Positions 35,620 to 44,984 of a stretch of DNA of 64,000 bases are shown piece by piece. The position numbers and the translations under genes are program-made. A model generated the notes under the pieces. It saw nothing but the letters and a program-made list of their open reading frames with translations, ran no database searches and was not told the DNA's origin. How positions within the stretch are numbered: the first letter of the stretch is position 1; each line of letters opens with the position of its first letter. The DNA comes from Ralstonia sp. TCR112 (lineage in GTDB: Bacteria > Pseudomonadota > Gammaproteobacteria > Burkholderiales > Burkholderiaceae), in the NCBI RefSeq assembly GCF_007997035.1, contig NZ_VOSS01000078.1:21995-85994 (forward strand). The letters are read 5' to 3'.

Positions 35620-36696
35620 TCAGTTGTTGTTGTCGTCCCAGAGGTCTGGGACCGGGCCGCTCTTGGGTGCGCCCAGCCCGAAGTGCTGGTACGCCGACGC
35701 CGTAGCCACCCGCCCGCGCGGCGTGCGCTGCAGGTAGCCCTGCTGGATCAGGTAGGGCTCAAGCACGTCTTCAATCGTGTCGCGCTCTTCGCCGATGGCG
35801 GCGGCCAGGTTGTCGATGCCGACCGGCCCGCCGTTGAACTTGTGTAGGATCGCTTCGAGCAGCTTGCGGTCCATCAGGTCGAAGCCGACCGCGTCCACAT
35901 CGAGCATGGCCAATGCGGCATCGGCGACTTCGCGCGTGATGACGCCGTCGGCCTTGACCTCGGCGTAGTCGCGCACGCGGCGCAGCAGGCGGTTGGCGAT
36001 ACGCGGCGTGCCTCGCGAGCGCTTGGCGATTTCCAGCGCACCTTCGTCCACGATATGGGCGTTCAGCAGGCCCGACGAGCGCGTGACGATCTTCGCCAGT
36101 TCGGCCGGCGTATAGAACTCCAGTCGCGCCACGATCCCGAAGCGGTCGCGCAACGGGTTGGTCAGCATGCCGGCCCGCGTGGTGGCCCCCACCAGCGTGA
36201 ACGGCTGCAGATCGAGCTTGACCGAGCGCGCCGCCGGGCCCTCGCCGATCATGATGTCGATCTGGTAGTCCTCCAGCGCCGGGTACAGAATTTCTTCCAC
36301 CACCGGCGAGAGCCGATGAATCTCGTCGATGAAGAGGACGTCGTTGGCTTCGAGGTTCGTGAGCAGCGCGGCCAGGTCGCCCGGGCGCTCCAGCACGGGG
36401 CCGGAAGTCTGGCGCAGGTTGACGCCCATTTCGCGCGCGATGATGTGCGCCAGCGTTGTCTTGCCGAGGCCTGGGGGGCCGAACAGCAGCACATGGTCCA
36501 GCGCTTCGCTGCGGTTCTTGGCCGCAGTCATGAAGATGTCGAGCTGGCCGCGCACCTTTTCCTGGCCGACATATTCGTCGAGCAGCTTGGGGCGCAGCGC
36601 GCGCTCGAACGCCTCCTCGTTGGGGGAGGCGGGGGAGGCTGAGATGATGCGCTCAGCAGAGACAGCCTTGGCGGCGAGCTTGTCGGTTTCGATCAT
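35620..36696 (-). CDS. ruvB: Holliday junction branch-migration ATPase RuvB
   Basis: The 358-residue AAA+ motor has Walker [13 protein letters not shown] (about residues 70-81), Walker [12 protein letters not shown] (about 118-128), sensor segment [18 protein letters not shown] with the Arg finger, and a C-terminal winged helix with [17 protein letters not shown]. It works with RuvA to drive junction migration during recombination repair. ruvA lies 63 bp upstream on the same strand. An N-terminal extension of about 20 residues compared with E. coli is normal for this group. Confidence 0.97.
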   Translation of the reverse strand: MIETDKLAAKAVSAERIISASPASPNEEAFERALRPKLLDEYVGQEKVRGQLDIFMTAAKNRSEALDHVLLFGPPGLGKTTLAHIIAREMGVNLRQTSGPVLERPGDLAALLTNLEANDVLFIDEIHRLSPVVEEILYPALEDYQIDIMIGEGPAARSVKLDLQPFTLVGATTRAGMLTNPLRDRFGIVARLEFYTPAELAKIVTRSSGLLNAHIVDEGALEIAKRSRGTPRIANRLLRRVRDYAEVKADGVITREVADAALAMLDVDAVGFDLMDRKLLEAILHKFNGGPVGIDNLAAAIGEERDTIEDVLEPYLIQQGYLQRTPRGRVATASAYQHFGLGAPKSGPVPDLWDDNNN

Positions 36697-36759
36697 GACG
36701 GGCAGACGGCGCCGGGAAGGCGCGAGCAGGCCATTCTACCGTCTTGCCGCGCCGGGGCG

Positions 36760-37341
36760 TCAGCCCTTGGACAGCGCCTTGAGCGCCAGCTTGATCCCCT
36801 CGGAGACGCCCGTGCCGGCCGGCACCTGCTTGATGGCGAGCGCCGCTTCCTTGTCGGAGTACCCCAGCGCCAGCAAGGCGTTCAGCACATCGACCGCGTC
36901 GTCCGAGACGGCCGGGCCGCCGGGCACGGCACCGAGGTCGGCGCCCAGCTTGCCCTTGAGTTCGAGCAGCAGGCGCTCGGCGGTCTTCTTGCCGATCCCC
37001 GGGATGCGCGTCAGCCGCCCGGCTTCCTGCAGCGTGACGGCCTGCGCGAGTTCGGCCACCGACATGCCCGACAGTACCGCCAGCGCAATGCGCGCGCCGA
37101 TGCCGGAAATCTTGATGAGCTGGCGGAAGGTTTCACGTTCGGCGGCGGTGCCGAAACCGTAGAGCAGATGGGCGTCCTCACGCACGATCTGCTGGGTCAG
37201 CAGCACGACCTTTTCGCCGGTGGCGGGCAGGTTGTAGAACGTGCTCATCGGCACGTCGACCTCGTAGCCGACGCCGTGGCAATCGACCAGCAGGTGCGGC
37301 GGGTTCTTTTCGATCAGCGTCCCGGCGATGCGTCCGATCAT
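36760..37341 (-). CDS. ruvA: Holliday junction-binding protein RuvA
   Basis: The 193-residue protein has the three expected domains: the N-terminal OB fold ([20 protein letters not shown]), two helix-hairpin-helix motifs in the middle ([18 protein letters not shown] at about 74-91 and [18 protein letters not shown] at about 109-126), and a small C-terminal RuvB-binding helix bundle. A glycerophosphodiester phosphodiesterase gene lies between it and ruvC, which is unusual for the ruvCAB order of betaproteobacteria. Confidence 0.96.
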   Translation of the reverse strand: MIGRIAGTLIEKNPPHLLVDCHGVGYEVDVPMSTFYNLPATGEKVVLLTQQIVREDAHLLYGFGTAAERETFRQLIKISGIGARIALAVLSGMSVAELAQAVTLQEAGRLTRIPGIGKKTAERLLLELKGKLGADLGAVPGGPAVSDDAVDVLNALLALGYSDKEAALAIKQVPAGTGVSEGIKLALKALSKG

Positions 37342-37390
37342 GGGTGGGGTTCCTCCTCCAAAACGGGACGCAGTGTAGCCGAAACCTACC

Positions 37391-37417
37391 GCGCGGCCGA
37401 TCCTGGGTCAGCCGCGC
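37391..37417 (-). terminator. GC hairpin after the phosphodiesterase gene
   Basis: GCGCGGC (37391-37397) and GCCGCGC (37411-37417) form a 7-bp stem with a 13-nt loop in the 99-bp gap between the phosphodiesterase stop and the ruvA start. No T-run follows on the minus strand, so it is only a weak terminator or spacer hairpin. Confidence 0.35.
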
Positions 37418-37440
37418 GCTACGGTTCCGGTGCGCAACAA

Positions 37441-38583
37441 CTAGCGCTTGAAGGTCGACACGGCTTGCCGTCCCACCGCCGGATCATCGGTAAAGAAGCC
37501 ATCGACGCCCGCGCGCAGGAATGTCTGGATCTCGGCAATCGAGCCGTTGACGTTGCGCGTGTTATCGGCACCGCTGCGCAGCGACGGCGGCAGGAAGGTG
37601 TTCTCCGGGCGGAAGGTGTACGGATGAACGACCAGCCCAGCGTTGTGCGCGTTGCGGATCAAGTCGGTCGGATCGGTCAGCTTGCCGTTCGCGTCGAAGC
37701 CCATGATGCTGCTCTTGTCCGGGCCGACGCCGTTGGCGTACGCGGCGATGTCGCGCATGCCCTGGCTTGTCATCATGTCGCCGAAGGTGCGGCGGTCTTT
37801 GGCGACAACAAAATCGTAGGGCTGTCGTCCGGATGTGCCCATCAGCTGCACGAGCTTCCAGTTCGGCTGGCTGTTGCCGATCTTGTTGCGGATGGCCTTG
37901 AGGTTGGCGACCTCGAACGACTGGATGTAGACCGTCGTGCGGCTGGCTGTGAAGGCGTCGCGGCGCAGGCCGTCGATCAGCCTGTCTTCGAGCGGCAGAC
38001 CTATCGACTGGAAGTACGTCGGATGTTTCGTCTCGGGATAGATGCCGATGTTGCGGCCAAGCCTGGCGGATTGGTCCCGGGCCAGCGCGATGATCTCGTC
38101 GAGCGTTGGGATGTCGAACTGGTCGTTGTAGGCGACGTTGTCGGGGCGGATGCTGGGGATGCGTTCGCGTGCGCGCAGCGTTTTCAATTCACCGAGCGTG
38201 AAGTCCTCGGTGAACCAGCCGGTGACGCTCTGGCCGTCGATCGTCTTGGTGGTCTTGCGGCCGGCAAACGCTGCCACGTCGGCCACGTTCGTCGTGCCGG
38301 AGATTTCGTTCTCGTGGCGCGCAACGAGCACGCCGTCTTTGGTAGAGACAAGATCCGGCTCGATGATGTCGGCGCCGTCGTCGATGGCTTTCTGGTAAGA
38401 GGCGAGCGTGTGCTCCGGCCGCAATGCGGAGGCACCGCGATGGCCGATGACCTGCACGGTTGCGATAGGCGTGGTGTTGCCACCGCCGTTGCCGCCACCG
38501 TGGTGGTATTCCAGCCGGCAGGCGGACAACACCAGCGAGGCACTCAAGACGAACGGGCTCAGCAGGACGAGACGGCGCGGCAT
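37441..38583 (-). CDS. Lipoprotein glycerophosphodiester phosphodiesterase (GlpQ-type)
   Basis: The 380-residue protein begins with a lipoprotein signal: Arg3-Arg4, a hydrophobic core and lipobox LSAC (about residues 18-21), then a Gly/Asn/His-rich linker. The GDPD barrel starts at QVIGHRGASALRPEHT (catalytic His in GHRG), continues with DIIEPDLVSTKDG (Glu/Asp metal ligands) and HENEISGTT, and ends with GFFTDDP. It splits deacylated phospholipids to glycerol-3-phosphate and alcohol, probably in the periplasm. It is placed between ruvC (87 bp upstream) and ruvA (99 bp downstream), with no evident functional link to recombination. Confidence 0.92.
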   Translation of the reverse strand: MPRRLVLLSPFVLSASLVLSACRLEYHHGGGNGGGNTTPIATVQVIGHRGASALRPEHTLASYQKAIDDGADIIEPDLVSTKDGVLVARHENEISGTTNVADVAAFAGRKTTKTIDGQSVTGWFTEDFTLGELKTLRARERIPSIRPDNVAYNDQFDIPTLDEIIALARDQSARLGRNIGIYPETKHPTYFQSIGLPLEDRLIDGLRRDAFTASRTTVYIQSFEVANLKAIRNKIGNSQPNWKLVQLMGTSGRQPYDFVVAKDRRTFGDMMTSQGMRDIAAYANGVGPDKSSIMGFDANGKLTDPTDLIRNAHNAGLVVHPYTFRPENTFLPPSLRSGADNTRNVNGSIAEIQTFLRAGVDGFFTDDPAVGRQAVSTFKR

Positions 38584-38670
38584 CGGGGGACTCCTGAATC
38601 CTGAAGACGGGTACCCCGCATGGTAGTCGCCGTGTGTGGGTGCAGCTACCTGCCGGCTTTAAGAATGCTG

Positions 38671-39216
38671 TCAGCCGACGAGGCGCCCGCGCCGCACGCG
38701 CAGCCCTTTTTGCGCAAGCTGCGGCGCCAGCCCGGCCATGGCGGCCAGCGTTTCGCCGCCATGCGCATGGCAGATCGCCACACCCAGCGCATCGGACGCA
38801 TCGGCGCCCGGCCTGCCTTCGAGGTTGAGCAGGCGCACGACCATTTCCTGCACCTGATCCTTGTTGGCGCGGCCGTAGCCGACCACGGCCTGCTTCAGTT
38901 GCAGCGCGGTGTATTCGAACACGGGCAGGTTGCCGCTCATCAGGCCGCAGATCACCGCGCCGCGGGCCTGGCCGAGCAGCAGCGTCGACTGCGGGTTGAC
39001 GTTGACGAACACCTTTTCGATGGAAGCGCAGTCCGGCCGGTAGGTGCTCACCAGTTCGGAGACACCGTCATACAGCGTCTTCAGACGGCTGGGCAGGTCG
39101 GCATTGCCGTTGCTCTTGATCGTGCCCGAGGCCACGTAGACGAGCTTGTGGCCGTGCCGTTCGAGCACGCCGAAACCCGTGGTGCGAAGGCCGGGATCGA
39201 TGCCGAGGATGCGCAT
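38671..39216 (-). CDS. ruvC: Holliday junction resolvase RuvC
   Basis: The 181-residue endonuclease resolves Holliday junctions. The catalytic acids are visible in [16 protein letters not shown] (Asp7), the ASIEKVFVN segment (Glu, about residue 67) and [16 protein letters not shown] (two Asp, about 138-144). The start has no strong ribosome site, and the purH terminator ends just 15 nt upstream, so its transcription must come from read-through or from a promoter within the hairpin region. Confidence 0.96.
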   Translation of the reverse strand: MRILGIDPGLRTTGFGVLERHGHKLVYVASGTIKSNGNADLPSRLKTLYDGVSELVSTYRPDCASIEKVFVNVNPQSTLLLGQARGAVICGLMSGNLPVFEYTALQLKQAVVGYGRANKDQVQEMVVRLLNLEGRPGADASDALGVAICHAHGGETLAAMAGLAPQLAQKGLRVRRGRLVG

Positions 39217-39231
39217 GAAATGGAGCGAAGC

Positions 39232-39274
39232 AGAAAAGAAAAACGGGGCAGGCGCCAGTCTACGCCTTGCCCCG
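39232..39274 (-). terminator. Rho-independent terminator after purH, abutting ruvC
   Basis: Read on the minus strand, CGGGGCAAGGCG (39274-39263) pairs with CGCCTGCCCCG (39254-39244) with one bulged base and an 8-nt loop, followed by TTTTTCTTTT (39243-39234). The ruvC ATG begins only 15 nt after its end. Confidence 0.8.
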
Positions 39275-39299
39275 CTGATCGGTCGAACGACCGCGCCGT

Positions 39300-40874
39300 T
39301 TAGTGGCGGAAGTGGCGGGTGCCCGTGAAGATCATCGCCACGTTGCGCTCGTCGGCAGCGGCGATCACTTCATCGTCGCGCACCGAGCCGCCCGGCTGGA
39401 TCACGCACGAGGCGCCAGCGTCGACCACCACGTCCAGGCCATCGCGGAACGGGAAGAACGCATCCGATGCCACAGCCGAACCGGCCAGCGTCAGGCCGGC
39501 GTTCTGCGCCTTGATGCTCGCGATGCGGGCCGAGTCCACACGGCTCATCTGGCCGGCGCCCACGCCCAGCGTCATGCCGCCGCCGCAGAACACGATGGCG
39601 TTCGACTTGACGAACTTGGCGACGCGCCAGGCGAACATCAGGTCGTCCATTTCCTTCGGGGTCGGGTGGCGCTTGGTGACCACGCGCAGCTCGCTCGGCT
39701 GTACGTTCTTGGCATCCGGGCTCTGCACCAGCAGGCCGCCGCCAACGCGCTTGAAGTCGTACGCGTTCACGCCCTTGCCCAGCGGAATCTCGAGCACACG
39801 CACGTTCTGCTTGGCTGCGAACACCGCACGCGCGCCTTCCGAGAAGCCCGGGGCGATCAGCACTTCCACGAACTGCTTGGCCACCACCTGTGCGGCCGCT
39901 TCATCCAGCGGCACGTTGAAGGCGATGATGCCGCCGAAGGCCGAGGTCGAATCGGTCTTGAAGGCCTTCTCATACGCTTCCTGCGCGGTGCCGCCAATGG
40001 CCACGCCGCACGGGTTGGCGTGCTTGATGATGACGCACGCGGCGCCCTTGGCCGGGTCGAACGACTTCACGCATTCCCACGCGGCATCGGCGTCGGCAAT
40101 GTTGTTGTACGACAGCTCCTTGCCCTGCAGTTGCGTGTAGTTGGCGAGCGCGCCGTCGACGGCCTTCAGGTCGCGGTAGAACGCGGCGGACTGGTGCGGA
40201 TTCTCGCCGTAACGCATTTCCTGCACCTTGTCGAAGGCCAGGTTCAGCGTTTGCGGATAGGCGCTGCGCGTGCTGTGCGACTTATCGGCGCCAAGGCTCG
40301 TCAGGTAGTTGGTGATTGCACCGTCGTACTGCGCGGTGTGCGCGAACACCTTCTTGGCCAGCATGAAGTTGGTGTCGTAGCCGACCGTGTTGTTGTTGGC
40401 CTGCATTTCGGCCAGCACGGTGGCGTAGTCGGCCGGGTCAACGATGACCGTCACATCGCGATGGTTCTTCGCGGCCGAGCGCAGCATGGTCGGGCCGCCG
40501 ATGTCGATGTTCTCGATGGCGTCGGCCAGCGTGCATTCGTCCTTGGCGACCGTCTGCTGGAACGGGTACAGGTTCACGACCAGCAGGTCGATGGTCGGGA
40601 TGCTGTGTTCGGACAGCGCGGCCATGTGCTCGGGCAGGTCGCGGCGGGCCAGGATGCCGCCGTGCACCTTCGGGTGCAGCGTCTTGACGCGGCCGTCGAG
40701 CATTTCCGGAAAGCCGGTGTAGTCCGCCACTTCCGTCACGGGCAGGCCGGATTCGGCGAGCAGCTTGGCGGTGCCGCCGGTGGAGAGGAGCTTGACGCCG
40801 CGCTCGTGCAGGGCACGGGCAAAGTCGACGATGCCGGTCTTGTCGGAAACGGAAAGCAGGGCTTGCTGGATCAT
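39300..40874 (-). CDS. purH: Bifunctional AICAR transformylase / IMP cyclohydrolase
   Basis: The 524-residue enzyme carries out the last two steps of IMP synthesis. The N-terminal cyclohydrolase has [19 protein letters not shown] and the [15 protein letters not shown] signature. The C-terminal transformylase has [14 protein letters not shown] with the catalytic Lys-His pair, and ends in [21 protein letters not shown]. Translation from [14 protein letters not shown] matches usual starts; an upstream ATG adds 14 residues without homology. It is 96 bp downstream of fis and likely in the dusB-fis-purH unit. Confidence 0.97.
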   Translation of the reverse strand: MIQQALLSVSDKTGIVDFARALHERGVKLLSTGGTAKLLAESGLPVTEVADYTGFPEMLDGRVKTLHPKVHGGILARRDLPEHMAALSEHSIPTIDLLVVNLYPFQQTVAKDECTLADAIENIDIGGPTMLRSAAKNHRDVTVIVDPADYATVLAEMQANNNTVGYDTNFMLAKKVFAHTAQYDGAITNYLTSLGADKSHSTRSAYPQTLNLAFDKVQEMRYGENPHQSAAFYRDLKAVDGALANYTQLQGKELSYNNIADADAAWECVKSFDPAKGAACVIIKHANPCGVAIGGTAQEAYEKAFKTDSTSAFGGIIAFNVPLDEAAAQVVAKQFVEVLIAPGFSEGARAVFAAKQNVRVLEIPLGKGVNAYDFKRVGGGLLVQSPDAKNVQPSELRVVTKRHPTPKEMDDLMFAWRVAKFVKSNAIVFCGGGMTLGVGAGQMSRVDSARIASIKAQNAGLTLAGSAVASDAFFPFRDGLDVVVDAGASCVIQPGGSVRDDEVIAAADERNVAMIFTGTRHFRH

Positions 40875-40970
40875 GGTGGAAACGCCGGTGGGCGGGTGTG
40901 GCGCTGGGTTTGCCAAACTGGCAGGAGGCGCCGTCAGAAAGGAAATCGGTTCAAAGGCCGGCCCGCAACC

Positions 40971-41204
40971 TCAGATGAGGCCGTGCTGCTGCAACTTCTT
41001 GCGCAGCGTGTTGCGGTTGATGCCGAGGTAGTCGGCCGCCTGCGACTGGTTGTTGGAAGCCCATTCCATCACGGTTTCCAGCAGCGGCCGTTCAATGGCC
41101 TGCAGCACCATGTCGTAGACGTTGGACGGGTTCTCGCCGTCCAGGTCACGGTAATACGCATCCAGGCTGTCGCGGATGCAACGTTCGATCGGGTTGCGGC
41201 TCAT
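40971..41204 (-). CDS. fis: DNA-binding protein Fis
   Basis: The 77-residue protein is a short Fis homologue. The C-terminal helix-turn-helix is clear in NQSQAADYLGINRNTLRKKL (about residues 52-71); the N-terminal helices mediate dimerisation. Betaproteobacterial Fis is commonly about 77 residues, shorter than the 98 of E. coli. Its ATG overlaps by ATGA the stop that dusB would have in its natural frame, so fis translation is probably coupled to the end of dusB, which the frameshifts in this sequence interrupt. Confidence 0.93.
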   Translation of the reverse strand: MSRNPIERCIRDSLDAYYRDLDGENPSNVYDMVLQAIERPLLETVMEWASNNQSQAADYLGINRNTLRKKLQQHGLI

Positions 41205-42266
41205 GCGGCAAGCAGTTCCTTGTTGTTGTCGTTGTTGCCCGTCGTGGGGTGGTCGCCACCGGTCGCCTGGTCTTCATAGACCAGGCGGTCGGACAGCGCA
41301 CGCTGCTCGTCGAAGAACGCATTGACGGCGGCCAGCTGGGCCGCGGTGTCCTCGATGGTGTTCATGCGGTGGCGGAACAGGTTGGCCCCCGCCAACCGCG
41401 CGTGTACCAGGCGATGTGCTTGCGCGCGGTGCGCACGCCGGTGTATTCGCCATAGAACGCGTAGTGCTCTTCCAAATGCGCGTTCATGATGCCGCGAATC
41501 TCTTCCACTTCCGGCGCGGGCAGCAGCGTGCCGGTCTGCAGGAAGTGGGAAATCTCGCGGAACAACCACGGGCGCCCTGCGCCGCGCGGCCGATCATGAT
41601 GGCGTCGGCGCCGGTCACGGCCAGCACGTGCTTGGCCTTGGCCGGCGTGGTGATGTCGCCGTTGGCCACCACCGGAATGCGCACCGACGCCTTGACCGCG
41701 GCGATGGTGTCGTATTCCGCTTCACCGTGATATAGATCGGCGCGCGTGCGGCCGTGCACGGTCAGCATGCTGATGCCCGCGTCCTGTGCAATGCGCGCCA
41801 CGCTCAATGCGTTGCGGTGTTCGCGGTCCCAACCGGTGCGGATTTTCAGCGTCACCGGCACGCGATCGCCAACTGCGCCGACCACGGCCTCGACAATGCG
41901 CTGGACCAGCGGCTCGTTCTGCAGCAGCGCCGAACCGGCGGCCACGTTGCACACCTTCTTGGCCGGGCAGCCCATGTTGATGTCGATGATCTGCGCGCCG
42001 CGATCGACGTTGTAGCGCGCCGCTTCGGCCATCATCATCGGCTCGGCGCCGGCAATCTGCACCGCGATCGGCTCGACCTCGCCCGTGTGGTTGGCGCGCC
42101 GCATGGTCTTCTCGCTCTTCCAGAGCTGCGCGTTGGACGCGACCATCTCGGACACCGCATAGCCCGCGCCCAGCCGCTTGCAGAGCTGGCGGAACGGGCG
42201 GTCCGTCACACCCGCCATGGGGGCGACGAACAGGTTGTTGCGAAGGGTATGCGGTCCGATCTGCAA
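41201..42266 (-). pseudogene. dusB: tRNA-dihydrouridine synthase B, disrupted by two single-base deletions
   Basis: Reading from 42266, the product follows DusB through FVAPMAGVTDRPFRQL, the catalytic DINMGCPAKKVCN and ADAIMIGRAAQG, then leaves frame and stops at 41484 after 260 residues. The continuation (LFREISHFLQTGTLLP onward) is in the next frame from 41574, and after HIAWYTRG it moves again at 41395 to reach FRHRMNTIEDTAAQLAAVNAF and the stop at 41201. Inserting one base between 41574/41575 and one between 41395/41396 restores a 355-residue protein. The lost part contains the C-terminal tRNA-binding helical domain. Either a recent pseudogene or two sequencing errors; the otherwise perfect conservation in all three frames favours errors or very recent decay. 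Confidence 0.85.
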
Positions 42267-42461
42267 GGCTGGCGAGGAAGAAGCGGCTGAAAGAAACGAA
42301 AAATCACCCCTTCCGCCCAGCGTCGGATGACGATCGGGCGGAGCGACGGGAGTGAAAAATGCGAGGACGGGATTTTACCGCCAAACCGCCGGATTGCCTA
42401 AATGTTGTGCACAAACTATGCGGCAGTGCGGTCGGCGGCCGGGTGCTTGCCTTGGCTGGCG

Positions 42462-43745
42462 CTAGCTGAACCGTTGCAGGCCGTACGGGCGGGCGTCGAT
42501 GAACGGCGTGCGCTCGCTGAGCAGATCGGCGATGAGTCGGGCGGTGCCCGGCGCGCCCGTCATGCCCAGATGGCCGTGTCCGAACGCGAAGAACACGTTG
42601 CGGTGGCGCTCCGAGCGATCGATGACGGGCAGGCTGTCGGGCAAGGAGGGGCGATGGCCCATCCATTGGCTGTCATCCGAGAATCTGAGGCCCGGAAAGA
42701 GCTGCTGGCCCTGTTGCATGAGGATGCGCGCGCGGCGGTAGTCGGGCGGCGCGTCCAGCCCGCCGATCTCCACGGTGCCGGCAATGCGCAAGCCGCCTTC
42801 CATGGGCGTGGCGATGAACTTGCGCTCGCAATCCATGATCGGCCGGGAGGGGGGCACGGTGGGGGCGCGCAGCGTGGCGTGATAGCCGCGTTCGGTGTCG
42901 AGCGGAATGCGGATGCTGGTGAGCTTCGCGCCCAGCCGCATCGACCACGCGCCCGCGCACAGCACCAGTTTCGACACGGGCAGCGTGCCGCAATCGGTGT
43001 GCAGCCGCGTCGGGCCGCCGTAGTCGCTTCGGCCGAACTCCACGTCCAGAACCTTGCGGCGCAGGAAGGTGCCGCCCGCCGCCATGAAATTGGCTGCCAG
43101 CGTTTTGACGAGCCGTTCCGGGTTGATCGTGAAGCCGTTGTCGGGCAGCAGTAAACCAGATTGGATGTCGGCGGCCAGTGCAGGCTCCAGTTCGCGCGCT
43201 TCACCGCCGCTCAGGGCTTGCGAGCGCACGCCTGTGGCATCGCGAATGGACTGCGCCAGCACGTCGCCCGACGAACGCGCCAGCGTGCGCCACACATACA
43301 GGTGGCCCGTCTGCCGGATCAGGTTTCCGTATTGCGCGGCGTCGAGCAGGTTGCGATAGCCGGGGAAGGTCGCGCTGAAGAGACTCGCCAGCGGCTGCGC
43401 CGTCGCACGGGCCTGCGCTTCGTTGCCCGCAAGCACCCATTGCAGCAGCCACGGCAGCGCGCGCGGCAGATAGGGCCAGCGCACCGTCAGCGGACCCATC
43501 GGATCGGCCAGCCATTTGGGCACCTGTTTCAGCATGCCCGGCAGCGCCATCGGCACGACCGACGCCACGCTCAGGCAGCCGGCGTTGCCGAACGAGCAGC
43601 CTTCGCCAATGCCCGCCTGATCGAGCAGTGTGACCTGGTGGCCCTCCCGCTGCAGCTGCAGCGCACAGGCCGTGCCGACAATGCCGGCACCCACCACGGT
43701 GATCTGCTGACGATCGCCCGCAGCGCTGACCTCGGTGAACGCCAT
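42462..43745 (-). CDS. FAD-dependent D-amino acid dehydrogenase (DadA-like)
   Basis: The 427-residue flavoprotein starts with a dinucleotide site ITVVGAGIVGTACALQL (about residues 15-31) and shows DadA-type features: GCSFGNAGCLS (about 52-62), GFTINPERLVKTLA, and the C-terminal DSLPVIDRSERHRNVFFAFGHGHLGMTG (segments of it visible at about 375-402). It oxidises D-amino acids to 2-oxoacids, passing electrons to the respiratory chain. It starts 3 nt after ubiH, making pepP-ubiH-dadA an apparent operon; a link to ubiquinone as acceptor is suggestive only. Confidence 0.87.
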   Translation of the reverse strand: MAFTEVSAAGDRQQITVVGAGIVGTACALQLQREGHQVTLLDQAGIGEGCSFGNAGCLSVASVVPMALPGMLKQVPKWLADPMGPLTVRWPYLPRALPWLLQWVLAGNEAQARATAQPLASLFSATFPGYRNLLDAAQYGNLIRQTGHLYVWRTLARSSGDVLAQSIRDATGVRSQALSGGEARELEPALAADIQSGLLLPDNGFTINPERLVKTLAANFMAAGGTFLRRKVLDVEFGRSDYGGPTRLHTDCGTLPVSKLVLCAGAWSMRLGAKLTSIRIPLDTERGYHATLRAPTVPPSRPIMDCERKFIATPMEGGLRIAGTVEIGGLDAPPDYRRARILMQQGQQLFPGLRFSDDSQWMGHRPSLPDSLPVIDRSERHRNVFFAFGHGHLGMTGAPGTARLIADLLSERTPFIDARPYGLQRFS

Positions 43746-43748
43746 CCG

Positions 43749-44984
43749 TTAGCCTCGCTGCCCGAACATCATCTGCCGGGCCAGCCCGTGCTTGAGCGGC
43801 GGCAGGCATTCCAGCAGCGTGAGCGCGGCGCCGCGCAGGTGGCCAAACGGCCGGCCGGGCACGGCAAACGCACGCGGCAGCAAATCGGTCAGGCCGATGG
43901 TGACGGCGCGGTCAAACGCGCGTTCGCGGGCGAAACGGGCGAGGGTCGCCGCCGTTGCCCCATCCCGAAGGGCGCGTGCCATTTCGAACGCGTCGCGCAA
44001 GCCGAGGTTGAAGCCCTGGCCTGCCACGGGGTGGATCGTCTGCGCGGCATTGCCGATGGCGGCGACGCGGCGGTCGACCGGAATGCGCTGCGCATGCAGC
44101 CCGAGCGCGAATGTGTGGCGCGGGCTAGCGTGCGTGAAGCGGCCCATGCGCTCGCCAAAGGCAGCGCCCAGTTCGGCGAGGAAGGCGTCGTCGGGCAACG
44201 CCGCGCGTCGGCGCGCTTCGTGGGGCGCACAGCACCAGACGAGCGCGTACCCAGGACCTTGCGCGTCATCCTGCGGCAGCAAGGCGAGCGGGCCTTCGGA
44301 CGTGAAACGCTCCCATGCCCAGCCGTCCAGCGGGGCGCTGCAGCGCACGTGCGCGACGATGGCGGTCTGGCCGTAATCGCGCCGGCGCGCCTGGGCGATG
44401 CTGCGTTGCTGCTTGCGTGCGTCGTCGAACAAGCCGCCTTCGGCCTGGATGACGACTTCGGTTTCGATGGCCAGCGGATGACGCCCTTCGCGCAGCGCCC
44501 GCACGCGTGCCGGGGCCACCGTGCCGTCGGCGCGCGGCAGCTGCTCGACGCGCTCGACGGGCGTGTGGTCGTAGCGGGTGAGGCGGTTCGGGCGACGCGC
44601 CATCTGCGTGGCGAGTGCGGCGTTGAGCGCAGCGCTCAGGTCGCCGTATTGCACGACGTGGCCGAGCGCGGGGACGTCGTAGTCTTCGCGGCGGATATGC
44701 GCCTGCCCGAAGTGGCCGCGCTGCGAGACGTGGATGTGCGTGATAGGCGTGGCGCGCGCGGGCCAGCCGCCAATCTCCTGCAGCAGCACGCGCGAGCCGT
44801 GCGACAGCGCCAGCGCGCGCGGGTCTCGCGCGGCGGCTTCGGCATCGCGCGCATCGAACAGGGCGATGCGCCAGTCGGTGTCGCGCAGCAGCCAGTTCGC
44901 CAGCGCCAGCCCGACAGGCCCCGCGCCGACGATGGCGACGTCGAAGTCCGGCGGGGCGCTGCTCGTCGTGATGCTGTCGGTCAT
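43749..44984 (-). CDS. ubiH: Ubiquinone biosynthesis FAD monooxygenase (UbiH/UbiF/COQ6 family)
   Basis: The 411-residue hydroxylase has the N-terminal FAD motif VAIVGAGPVGLALANWL (about residues 16-32) and the C-terminal family signature HPVAGQGFNLGLRDAFEMA with the second FAD contact. The family adds hydroxyls to the ubiquinone ring; which ring carbon this member modifies is not readable. Context supports UbiH: pepP is directly upstream, with TGA and ATG overlapping as ATGA, the arrangement seen in many proteobacteria. Confidence 0.9.
   Translation of the reverse strand: MTDSITTSSAPPDFDVAIVGAGPVGLALANWLLRDTDWRIALFDARDAEAAARDPRALALSHGSRVLLQEIGGWPARATPITHIHVSQRGHFGQAHIRREDYDVPALGHVVQYGDLSAALNAALATQMARRPNRLTRYDHTPVERVEQLPRADGTVAPARVRALREGRHPLAIETEVVIQAEGGLFDDARKQQRSIAQARRRDYGQTAIVAHVRCSAPLDGWAWERFTSEGPLALLPQDDAQGPGYALVWCCAPHEARRRAALPDDAFLAELGAAFGERMGRFTHASPRHTFALGLHAQRIPVDRRVAAIGNAAQTIHPVAGQGFNLGLRDAFEMARALRDGATAATLARFARERAFDRAVTIGLTDLLPRAFAVPGRPFGHLRGAALTLLECLPPLKHGLARQMMFGQRG

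Noticed and set aside
39303..41279. Long plus-strand open frame opposite purH and fis
   Set aside because: Antisense to strongly conserved genes, with His/Arg/Gly-rich shadow composition.
41201..42266. Programmed ribosomal frameshifting in dusB
   Set aside because: Two separate shifts would be needed, neither at a slippery heptamer, and dusB is not known to use recoding.
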